This document shows positions 1 to 4,981 of a stretch of 6,590 bases of DNA, piece by piece. The notes under the pieces are model-generated. The model ran no database searches and was not told where the DNA came from. It saw only the letters and a list, made by a program, of their open reading frames with translations. The first letter of the stretch is position 1. Each line of letters begins with the position of its first letter. The DNA is taken from NCBI GenBank assembly GCA_020199975.1, contig JAIVJP010000361.1, positions 1-6,590 of the forward strand. The letters are read 5' to 3'. The stretch is from Acidobacteriota bacterium (GTDB lineage: Bacteria; Acidobacteriota; Blastocatellia; Pyrinomonadales; Pyrinomonadaceae). The position numbers were made by a program, and so were the translations under genes.

Positions 1-687
1 CACATCGGCAGTCCGCTCAATAAAGCTCGGAACATTTCCCGGACCGACGCCGAACGCCGGCTTGCCCGAAGAGTAGGCGGCGCGTACCAGGCCGATGCCA
101 CCGGTCGCCAGAATCACGGCAGTCTGCTTGCTCTTCATCAGGGTTTCCGTACCCTCGATGGTAGCGGTGGTCATGCAGCCAATTGCATCGGCTGGCAGTC
201 CTTCCTTAACACCTGCTTCTCGCATGACTCGTGCTGATTCAGTGATACAACGGGCAGCGGATGGATGTGGCGACAACACGATCGCGTTACGAGATTTGAC
301 TGCGATGAGTATTTTGAAGATGGCAGTGGAGGTGGGATTGGTTGAGGGGATGATTCCGGCCACTACCCCGCGTGGGCTGGCGATCTCGACTACGTCTTTC
401 GACTCGGACACAACGCCGACAGTACGCAACCCGCGGAAATAGTTCCAAACATCTTCGGCCGCGAAACGGTTCTTCTCTCTCTTGTCATCGGCAACTCCAT
501 AACCAGTCTCTTCGACGGCCAGGGCCCCCAATCGAGCTGCCTCGCGCAGGGCGGCCCTGGCCATTGCCTCACAAATGCGATCAATCTTAGCTTGATCGAA
601 GCGGGCCAGCTCGCCCTGGGCCCGGTGTGCCGCTTCCACAAGATCACGGGCCTGCTGGACCGAGACAAGATCTTTATCTGCCGACAT
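1..687 (-). CDS. CoA-acylating aldehyde dehydrogenase, N-terminal part (cut by window edge)
   Basis: This frame is open for 229 codons from the ATG at 687 to the left edge. The protein is an NAD-dependent aldehyde dehydrogenase of the acylating type, which turns an aldehyde plus CoA into acyl-CoA and NADH. The visible text matches the aldehyde dehydrogenase half of AdhE: IIPSTNPTSTAIFK at about 112-125, the SPHP stretch at about 139-142, and ATGGIGLVRAAYSSGKP at about 194-210 followed by GVGPGN at 213-218. The catalytic cysteine would lie about 20-40 residues further on and is outside the window. The N-terminus aligns with the start of AdhE and has no clear extra helix, so a PduP-like N-terminal encapsulation peptide is not evident; any such peptide would be elsewhere. 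A GGAGG Shine-Dalgarno sequence lies about 7 nt upstream. The gene follows a BMC-H shell gene on the same strand, so it is probably the signature enzyme of a metabolosome. The aldehyde substrate cannot be told from this part. Confidence 0.9.
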   Translation of the reverse strand, partial: MSADKDLVSVQQARDLVEAAHRAQGELARFDQAKIDRICEAMARAALREAARLGALAVEETGYGVADDKREKNRFAAEDVWNYFRGLRTVGVVSESKDVVEIASPRGVVAGIIPSTNPTSTAIFKILIAVKSRNAIVLSPHPSAARCITESARVMREAGVKEGLPADAIGCMTTATIEGTETLMKSKQTAVILATGGIGLVRAAYSSGKPAFGVGPGNVPSFIERTADV

Positions 688-708
688 AAACAACCTCCGC
701 GAACGATT

Positions 709-790
709 GGCAATTGCCGATTGCCAATTCATGAAGAGTAGAAACGCGCGGATCTGCAACCGGCAATCGGAAATGGGCAATCGGCAATTG
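709..790. repeat. Heptamer repeats forming a long inverted repeat between shell gene and dehydrogenase
   Basis: Between the BMC-H stop and the dehydrogenase start lie 7-nt units: GGCAATT, GCCGATT and GCCAATT at 709-729, and GGCAATC, GGAAATG, GGCAATC and GGCAATT at 762-789. The two halves are complementary. CAATTGCCGATTGCC at 711-725 pairs perfectly with 776-790 (15 bp, 50-nt loop). A smaller hairpin, ATTGGCAAT/ATTGCCAAT, lies at 706-714 and 720-728. In the shell-gene transcript this would form a structured spacer just upstream of the dehydrogenase ribosome binding site. There is no T-run, so it is not a standard terminator. Confidence 0.7.
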
Positions 791-792
791 AG

Positions 793-1194
793 TTACCGGG
801 CTCGCTCTTTACTTGACTCCCGTGCGCCGGCCTGGAGGGAACGGCCCTGTTCACCCTGTCCAAGCTGCCCTCGCGCACCACCCTGCAGTGAACGCTCATC
901 GGGACTCTGGCCGGTTCTGCCGTCAACTGGTAGAACTCGCTCAACCTCTGCGTGCGGACGCGGGATTACGTGGACGCTGATTAACTCACCCACTCGCCGA
1001 GCAGCCGCCGCTCCTGCGTCAGTTGCGGCTTTTACTGCTCCCACGTCTCCACGAACGAAAATAGTTACGTAGCCGGCGCCTATATATTCTTTTCCCAGGA
1101 GCGTGACGTTGGCAGCTTTCACCATCGCATCTGCAGCTTCTACAGCCCCGACGAAACCTTTGGTTTCCACCATTCCAAGCGCTTCTAAAGGCAT
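793..1194 (-). CDS. Bacterial microcompartment shell protein (BMC-H) with C-terminal extension
   Basis: The 133-residue protein forms hexameric tiles of a microcompartment shell. Residues 1-90 align without gaps to PduA from memory: ALGMVETKGFVGAVEAADAM at 5-24, edge lysine K26, VRGDVGAVKAATDAGAAAA at 47-65, and the PRP turn with R79. The pore loop reads YIGAG at 37-41 where PduA has KIGSG, so the pore lysine 37 and serine 40 are replaced by Tyr and Ala. PduA is 94 residues long, so the last 43 residues (91-133) are extra. They are rich in Gly, Gln, Arg and Ser, look disordered, and carry RSLQGGAR (101-108) and RSLQAGAR (118-125). In this fold the C-terminus lies on the concave face, which is thought to face the cytosol. 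A GAGG motif lies about 8 nt before the ATG. The gene is followed, 105 nt on, by the acylating aldehyde dehydrogenase, which supports a metabolosome rather than a carboxysome. It is transcribed divergently from the helix-turn-helix gene. Confidence 0.95.
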   Translation of the reverse strand: MPLEALGMVETKGFVGAVEAADAMVKAANVTLLGKEYIGAGYVTIFVRGDVGAVKAATDAGAAAARRVGELISVHVIPRPHAEVERVLPVDGRTGQSPDERSLQGGARGQLGQGEQGRSLQAGARESSKERAR

Positions 1195-1282
1195 TCCTGT
1201 GTCCTCACTTTTTCTATTGTAGAAATTAAAGGCGACTGATTCGGATTACTGCCGTCAACCTATCACCGCAGGCGCGAAGAAT

Positions 1283-1302
1283 CAAGAGACGCCATTCTCT
1301 TG
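1283..1302. promoter_or_regulatory. Palindrome in the divergent spacer, possible operator
   Basis: CAAGAGA at 1283-1289 and TCTCTTG at 1296-1302 form a perfect 7-bp inverted repeat with a 6-nt centre. It ends 12 nt before the -35 box of the plus-strand promoter and lies about 90 nt upstream of the shell gene start. Size and placement suit a dimeric regulator acting on one or both divergent units. No regulator is assigned; the neighbouring helix-turn-helix protein is only a guess. Confidence 0.35.
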
Positions 1303-1314
1303 TGTAGCATAAGT

Positions 1315-1344
1315 TTGACACCGTTTAGCATCGCAAGCTATATT
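1315..1344 (+). promoter_or_regulatory. Sigma70-type promoter for the helix-turn-helix gene
   Basis: TTGACA at 1315-1320 and TATATT at 1339-1344 are separated by 18 nt, close to the housekeeping consensus. Transcription would begin near 1351, leaving a leader of about 138 nt before the ATG at 1489. For the shell gene on the other strand only a weak candidate was seen: a -10 like TACAAT at 1221-1216 without a good -35. Confidence 0.6.
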
Positions 1345-1394
1345 GCGCCTAAGGGTTAAGTTGATCTTACAACATAGGCTAGAGGACGCGAACG

Positions 1395-1475
1395 ATGCTG
1401 CGGAAAACGGATCAAGTTCCCTTCCCTGCGGGGCATCGTAAAGGTTACAACCAACCGAGCAGGCGCATGGGCTGA
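1395..1475 (+). CDS. Possible 26-codon leader ORF upstream of the helix-turn-helix gene
   Basis: An ATG at 1395 opens a frame of 26 codons ending in TGA at 1473-1475, 13 nt before the ATG of the next gene. AGAGGA at 1381-1386 sits 8 nt upstream, a better Shine-Dalgarno sequence than the one in front of the helix-turn-helix gene itself. The peptide begins MLRKTDQVPF and is basic, with no run of one amino acid that would point to classical attenuation. It may be translated and coupled to the downstream gene, or it may be chance. No known family was recognised. Confidence 0.25.
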   Translation: MLRKTDQVPFPAGHRKGYNQPSRRMG

Positions 1476-1488
1476 AGCGGATTTGGTA

Positions 1489-2022
1489 ATGGCAGCTACT
1501 ATTGGTGAACAGTTGCGACTCACGCGCGAAGAGCGTGGCATTCCGCTACGAGAAGTTTCCGACGAAACACGCATCTCCATTCGCTATCTCGAAGCCATCG
1601 AATCAAACGACTATAAACGTCTGCCCGGCGGAATCTTCAACCGGAGCTTTGTGAGGGCTTACGCGCGCTGCATTGGGTTTGACGAAAAAGAGGCTGTCGA
1701 AGGATACTCGCGTTACCTGCGCGAAAATGGTGACACCGGCGACGATGTTGCAACCACTCCCTATCATTCGAAAGTCTATACTGATGCACCCGCAACCCGC
1801 TCTCCGATTTTGACTGTACTTCTGGCAATATTAATTCTGGGCTTATTAACTCTGGCAGCACTTGCTGCGCTGCATTGGTATCAGCGCCGCTCGGCGGTGC
1901 TACTTCGCCCGGCTTTGCCATCAGTGGCTTTGGTGGACATCCGGGCGCACACGTCGGCCACGTCCAGGCTCGTCGTCGATTTGGGTTTTTGGAAAGCTAA
2001 TTACGAAACTGTCCGGCAATAG
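1489..2022 (+). CDS. Membrane-anchored helix-turn-helix protein, RodZ-like
   Basis: The 177-residue protein has an N-terminal Xre/HTH_25 helix-turn-helix domain at about 5-65, recognisable from GEQLRLTREERGIPLREVS, RISIRYLEAIE and LPGGIFNRSFVRAYA. A charged linker follows, then one hydrophobic segment at about 106-129 (ILTVLLAILILGLLTLAALA), and a tail of about 45 residues. This is the layout of RodZ, which links the cytoskeleton protein MreB to the cell wall machinery, and of related membrane-bound regulators. The tail is too short to hold the extracytoplasmic beta domain (DUF4115) usual in RodZ (about 330 residues in E. coli), so it could be a truncated or a different kind of member. ATG 1489 is preferred over TTG 1483; neither has a strong Shine-Dalgarno sequence, and the upstream frame has no other ATG. 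A promoter at 1315-1344 drives it and a terminator at 2108-2142 ends the unit. The divergent position next to the shell gene makes a regulatory link possible but unproven. Confidence 0.8.
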   Translation: MAATIGEQLRLTREERGIPLREVSDETRISIRYLEAIESNDYKRLPGGIFNRSFVRAYARCIGFDEKEAVEGYSRYLRENGDTGDDVATTPYHSKVYTDAPATRSPILTVLLAILILGLLTLAALAALHWYQRRSAVLLRPALPSVALVDIRAHTSATSRLVVDLGFWKANYETVRQ

Positions 2023-2027
2023 TATTC

Positions 2028-2087
2028 GTGTCGATCGGTGTCTTGTGCCGAAAGGCACACTGCCGAAGCTTGTGCGACACCTGTGTC
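2028..2087 (+). other. Structured RNA segment in the 3' region of the helix-turn-helix transcript
   Basis: TGTGCC (2044-2049) and GGCACA (2054-2059) form a 6-bp stem capped by a GAAA tetraloop. Further pairing is possible between TCGG (2035-2038) and CCGA (2063-2066). CGACACC at 2075-2081 can pair either with GTGTCG at 2028-2033 or with GGTGTC at 2037-2042, which exclude each other. The segment lies 21 nt upstream of the terminator at 2108. It may be an ordinary 3' tail, or a regulated leader for guaB. No known riboswitch class was recognised. Confidence 0.3.
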
Positions 2088-2107
2088 CGACTCCGGAAAT
2101 AAAAACG

Positions 2108-2142
2108 ACTGCCCGCTCCAAAGTAGCGGGCAGTTCTGTTTT
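2108..2142 (+). terminator. Intrinsic terminator between the helix-turn-helix gene and guaB
   Basis: ACTGCCCGCT (2108-2117) and AGCGGGCAGT (2125-2134) make a perfect 10-bp stem with a 7-nt loop, followed by a T-rich tract ending TTTT at 2139-2142. An A-run lies on the 5' side (2101-2105), so it may also work on the other strand. It separates guaB from the upstream gene unless readthrough is regulated. Confidence 0.85.
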
Positions 2143-2184
2143 CGTCCGCGACTTATCTCCATTACGAGATTTCATTTGACCATC

Positions 2185-2190
2185 AAGGAG
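2185..2190 (+). promoter_or_regulatory. Distant Shine-Dalgarno sequence of guaB
   Basis: AAGGAG is the only good ribosome binding motif before guaB, but it ends 14 nt before the ATG at 2205, compared with the usual 5-9 nt. No in-frame start codon lies between them, and the protein begins like other IMP dehydrogenases at this ATG, so the start is kept. Confidence 0.6.
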
Positions 2191-2204
2191 TAGTAAGCAC
2201 TATC

Positions 2205-3671
2205 ATGATCTCGGCTAACATTCCCGAAGGCCTTACTTTTGACGACGTCCTCTTACTGCCCGCGCGTTCTGACGTGCTGCCATCTGAAACTGACACCTCG
2301 ACACACTTCACCCGCAATATCAGGTTGCAGATCCCGCTCTGTTCCGCGGCGATGGATACTGTCACCGAGGCTGCGCTCGCCATTGCTTTGGCCCAGCAGG
2401 GCGGCATTGGTGTCATTCATAAGAACTTGAGTATTGAGCGTCAGGCTGAGGAAGTGGACAAGGTAAAACGATCTGAATCAGGAATGATCGTAGATCCGGT
2501 GACGATTCGGCCAGACCGGCCCGTGCGCGAAGCTCTCCTGGTGATGGAGACGTATCACATCAGCGGTGTGCCGGTGGTGGATGAAGACGGGCACCTCGTC
2601 GGTATCATTACGAACCGCGACTTGCGCTTTGAAACGAGGTTCGACATCCCTGTTTCCGATGTGATGACTAAGCAGCCCTTGGTCACCGTTCCCGTCGGCA
2701 CCACACTCGAACAGGCGAAGGCGGTTCTACAAAAACACCGGATCGAGAAGCTGCTCGTGATTGACGATGACAAACGGATCAAGGGCTTAATCACGGTCAA
2801 AGATATTCAGAAGGCAATCAAATACCCGACCGCAGCCAAAGATAACCTTGGCCGTCTGCGAGTCGCGGCCGCGATCGGAGCAACGGGCGATTTCCGCGAA
2901 CGCGCGGATGAATTGGTAAGAACCAGAGTTGATTGTCTGGTCGTGGATACGGCCCACGGTCATTCGTCACGTGTGATCGAAGCTGTTCACGAGATTAAGC
3001 GTAGACATCCGAACACAGATCTGGTCGCCGGCAATATCGGCACTGCCCAGGGAGCGCAGGAATTGATCGAGGCCGGAGTAGACGCTATCAAGGTAGGCAT
3101 CGGTCCGGGATCGATTTGTACGACTCGGGTAGTCACCGGGGCAGGCGTGCCACAGATCACCGCCATCCAGTCGTGTGTAAGAGCCGCGCAGGAGAGTGGA
3201 GTTCCAGTGATCTCGGATGGCGGCGTGAAATTCTCTGGGGACGTGGCTAAAGCCATCGCCGCCGGCGCCGACATCGTGATGATCGGTTCCCTTTTTGCCG
3301 GAACGGAGGAAGCTCCCGGCGAAGTAATTCTTTTCCAAGGTCGATCGTTCAAGACATACCGGGGCATGGGCTCAATTGGGGCGATGCGCGAAGGCTCGCG
3401 CGACAGATACGCTCAGGAGATGGCCGAGAGCGAGGAGAAGCTCGTTCCCGAGGGTATCGAAGGCCGCGTTGCATATAAAGGCACTATCGCTGAGATGACG
3501 ACGCAATTAGTGGGCGGTTTGCGTTCGGGAATGGGCTACACAGGGTGTCGCACAATCAAAGAATTTCAGGATAAGAGTCAGTTCATTCGCATCACTTCCG
3601 CCGGCCTGCGCGAGTCGCACGTTCACGACGTGATCATCACGAAGGAAGCGCCCAACTATCGGTTGGAATAG
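2205..3671 (+). CDS. guaB: IMP dehydrogenase
   Basis: GuaB oxidises IMP to XMP with NAD+, the first committed step of guanine nucleotide synthesis, as a cytosolic tetramer. The 488-residue length is that of the E. coli enzyme and the gene looks intact. Visible parts are the N-terminal GLTFDDVLLLPA (9-20), two CBS modules (about 94-205, with SGVPVVDEDGHLVGIITNRD and the second around SDVMTKQPLVTV), and the catalytic loop GIGPGSICTTR with the nucleophile C305. These are followed by SDGGVKFSGD (337-346), the phosphate-binding YRGMGS (385-390), the flap residues R401-Y402 in GSRDRY, and EGIEGRV (416-422). C305 and R401 fall at the same positions as in E. coli. It is preceded by a terminator and followed by a 416-nt repeat-bearing spacer, so it is probably transcribed alone. 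Its own promoter was not clear: the 62 nt after the terminator hold no convincing -35/-10 pair. Confidence 0.97.
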   Translation: MISANIPEGLTFDDVLLLPARSDVLPSETDTSTHFTRNIRLQIPLCSAAMDTVTEAALAIALAQQGGIGVIHKNLSIERQAEEVDKVKRSESGMIVDPVTIRPDRPVREALLVMETYHISGVPVVDEDGHLVGIITNRDLRFETRFDIPVSDVMTKQPLVTVPVGTTLEQAKAVLQKHRIEKLLVIDDDKRIKGLITVKDIQKAIKYPTAAKDNLGRLRVAAAIGATGDFRERADELVRTRVDCLVVDTAHGHSSRVIEAVHEIKRRHPNTDLVAGNIGTAQGAQELIEAGVDAIKVGIGPGSICTTRVVTGAGVPQITAIQSCVRAAQESGVPVISDGGVKFSGDVAKAIAAGADIVMIGSLFAGTEEAPGEVILFQGRSFKTYRGMGSIGAMREGSRDRYAQEMAESEEKLVPEGIEGRVAYKGTIAEMTTQLVGGLRSGMGYTGCRTIKEFQDKSQFIRITSAGLRESHVHDVIITKEAPNYRLE

Positions 3672-3683
3672 ATAACCCAATTA

Positions 3684-3726
3684 ACGCTGAAAGCGTTCGC
3701 TAATTGCAGCCCAGGGTTGCTTCAAC
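3684..3726 (+). repeat. Left arm of a 43-nt inverted repeat pair
   Basis: This 43-nt sequence, which begins 12 nt after the guaB stop, recurs in reverse complement at 3847-3889 with a single mismatch. Its outer end holds a small hairpin, AACGCT-GAA-AGCGTT at 3683-3697. The arms enclose 120 nt, so together they span 206 nt and could form a long cruciform or act as ends of a small non-autonomous element. No flanking target duplication was seen. Confidence 0.85.
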
Positions 3727-3754
3727 GCCGGGTCTTACACATCCAGAGAATAAT

Positions 3755-3815
3755 AACGCCGAAGGTGTTGGCTAGTGCCCGCGCAACAAGCCGACTCGCG
3801 GACTCTTTCAGAGTT
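3755..3815. repeat. Two GAA-apex hairpins inside the inverted repeat
   Basis: AACGCC-GAA-GGTGTT lies at 3755-3769 (one G-T pair). ACTCT-TTC-AGAGT lies at 3802-3814, which reads ACTCT-GAA-AGAGT on the minus strand. Both have the same apex as the hairpins in the arms and in the array at 4657-4966, but different stems. Confidence 0.5.
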
Positions 3816-3835
3816 TAGATCTTATCGCTGAAACT

Positions 3836-3867
3836 GGAGTCCCAGGGTTGAAGCAACCCTGGGCTCC
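3836..3867. repeat. Strong hairpin at the inner edge of the right arm
   Basis: CCCAGGGTTG (3841-3850) and CAACCCTGGG (3854-3863) form a perfect 10-bp stem with an AAG loop. It extends by GGAG/CTCC (3836-3839 and 3864-3867) past one bulged T. No T-run follows, so a terminator role is uncertain. Confidence 0.7.
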
Positions 3868-3889
3868 AATTAGCGAACGCTTTCAGCGT
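3847..3889 (-). repeat. Right arm of the 43-nt inverted repeat pair
   Basis: It is the reverse complement of 3684-3726 with one mismatch, and contains ACGCT-TTC-AGCGT at 3877-3889. The inner half of the arm overlaps the hairpin at 3836-3867. Confidence 0.85.
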
Positions 3890-4087
3890 AGTTGTGGAAA
3901 GTCAATTCGGAGAAGGCAAGATCTCTTTTTGTTGTCCATGACTGGCGGCGTATTTATCCGACTCTTGTCGCTTTTAAGAGGACCACACGACTCCATCAAT
4001 AACAAACTACGGGACCAGGCTTGGGATAAGCCGCGTTGGATGCTCCACTGACACGGCATCCTATTTGCCCAGTTTACCGAACCGCAA
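3890..4087. other. Spacer without recognised content upstream of the kinase remnant
   Basis: About 200 nt follow the right repeat arm. Short open frames on both strands here show no family likeness and no good ribosome binding site. TTGTTG at 3929-3934 and TATTTA at 3951-3956 (16-nt spacing) could be a weak promoter for the kinase remnant, but the match is poor. Confidence 0.4.
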
Positions 4088-4650
4088 ATGACCACTCGGA
4101 AGGCAATCCTGATTTCAAATCCGAAGACTGGCCGGTACGCATCGCGACGACTGCCGCCAATCGAACATATCTACTCGCAGCTAAGTTCAGAAGGACTCGA
4201 ACTTGAATTGGTGGCTACCGGAGGGCCGGGCGATGCAACTCGCATCGCCGCTGATGCAGGACGCAAAGGCGTATGCGACGTAATTGCAGACTGAAACCCA
4301 AACCCTTCAAGATTGAAGTTGAGGGACAAACTTTCACTGCCACCTTCGCCAACATTGGCAAGGCGGCAAGCTACGGTGGCGATCTCACTGTTACACCGCG
4401 CGCTCAGCTGGACCAACCCGATTTTGAGATTTGCGTTATCGATTCTACCAGCCGGCTGCGTTATCTCTATCTACTCTCGCACGCGGTGCGTAGTGGAGTG
4501 CCCCCGGACCACCGTGGCGTTCACTTTCTTCGCGCGACGCGTGCGCGAGCAACCGGCGAGGCCGCTGTGCAAGTGGATGGCGAGTTGATTGGAAACCTGC
4601 CAATGACTTTCGAGATCGCGCCAGAATCGATCGAGGTGATCGTTCCTTAG
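4088..4650 (+). pseudogene. Diacylglycerol kinase-family lipid kinase remnant with internal out-of-frame deletion
   Basis: Two frames together resemble one lipid kinase of the DagK/YegS family, which phosphorylates diacylglycerol or a related lipid at the membrane. Frame 1 (4088-4294) starts with KAILISNPKTGRYASRRLPP, the usual N-terminal strand and SNPxxG loop, and reaches GVCDVIA, after which the family normally has the CGGDGT motif. It stops at TGA 4292-4294 instead. Frame 2, from about 4291 to 4650, carries the C-terminal beta domain: FKIEVEGQTFTATFANIGKA, ASYGGDLTVTP, and the closing VQVDGELIGNLP and SIEVIVP. The GGDGT and GTxNxxA nucleotide-binding motifs and everything between are absent. 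The two parts add up to about 186 residues against a usual 300 or so, so about 110-120 residues are missing. The junction lies at about 4286-4300. The product would be inactive. No clear Shine-Dalgarno sequence precedes the ATG. An assembly error could give the same picture. Confidence 0.8.
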
Positions 4651-4652
4651 AG

Positions 4653-4677
4653 ATTCCACGCCTTCAGCGTGAAGACT
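4653..4677 (+). repeat. 25-nt direct repeat, copy 1
   Basis: The sequence from ATTCCACG to AAGACT is identical to 4948-4972. It starts three bases after the kinase remnant's stop codon. It contains CACGCC-TTC-AGCGTG (4657-4671), a hairpin of the GAA-apex type when read on the minus strand. Confidence 0.85.
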
Positions 4678-4703
4678 AGATTCCCGCCTGTGTGAGTATC
4701 CTC

Positions 4704-4747
4704 TCCCTGAAGGGGATGAATTTAATAGCCGTGGGCAACGCCCACGG
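4704..4747. repeat. Two hairpins in the convergent-gene array
   Basis: TCCCT-GAA-GGGGA lies at 4704-4716 and belongs to the GAA-apex set. CCGTGGGC-AAC-GCCCACGG lies at 4729-4747 and has an 8-bp perfect stem with an AAC loop. Neither is followed by a T-run. Confidence 0.6.
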
Positions 4748-4765
4748 ATCGCGAATCATTCCAAC

Positions 4766-4784
4766 CGACCCTGAAAGGGTCGAA
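4766..4784 (+). repeat. 19-nt palindromic repeat, copy 1
   Basis: CGACCCT-GAA-AGGGTCG is a 7-bp hairpin. With the following AA it forms a 19-nt sequence that recurs perfectly in reverse complement at 4882-4900. Confidence 0.8.
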
Positions 4785-4881
4785 ATATTCTATTCCACCA
4801 GTATGGCGTGCCGTACCCGTTCCGTTTTTCCTCAAGTGAGAACCAGGAGAAGGTTATACTATTTATGAATTTTTCGTGAGG

Positions 4882-4900
4882 TTCGACCCTTTCAGGGTCG
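4882..4900 (-). repeat. 19-nt palindromic repeat, copy 2 (inverted)
   Basis: It is the exact reverse complement of 4766-4784. The 97 nt between the copies hold no gene; they contain a T-run at 4834-4838 and an AT-rich stretch at 4854-4876. Confidence 0.8.
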
Positions 4901-4920
4901 GAACGGTTGGTGTTTCGCTT

Positions 4921-4940
4921 CCGGGGGCGCGGGCCCCCGG
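4921..4940. repeat. GC-only hairpin
   Basis: CCGGGGGC and GCCCCCGG flank a GCGG loop: an 8-bp stem made only of G and C. It is the last hairpin before the second 25-nt direct repeat. Confidence 0.7.
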
Positions 4941-4947
4941 CTATTGA

Positions 4948-4972
4948 ATTCCACGCCTTCAGCGTGAAGACT
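4948..4972 (+). repeat. 25-nt direct repeat, copy 2
   Basis: It is identical to 4653-4677, including the CACGCC-TTC-AGCGTG hairpin at 4952-4966. The two copies bound a 295-nt repeating interval filled with hairpins between the ends of two convergent broken genes. Confidence 0.85.
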
Positions 4973-4981
4973 CGAGCCTAT

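Noticed and set aside
95..442. Plus-strand open frame antisense to the dehydrogenase
   Set aside because: The opposite strand carries a well-conserved aldehyde dehydrogenase over the whole stretch, and the plus-strand protein resembles nothing known.
1216..1244. Promoter of the shell gene on the minus strand
   Set aside because: TACAAT is a fair -10 box, but the expected -35 position reads CGAATC, too weak to list as a feature.
1483..1488. TTG start codon for the helix-turn-helix gene
   Set aside because: It adds only two residues and has no better ribosome binding site than the ATG six bases later.
3848..4095. Short open frames on both strands in the guaB-kinase spacer
   Set aside because: They begin inside the repeat arm or lack ribosome binding sites, and show no family motifs.
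3683..4966. Insertion sequence
   Set aside because: Repeats and hairpins are present, but no transposase frame or fragment was seen on either strand.
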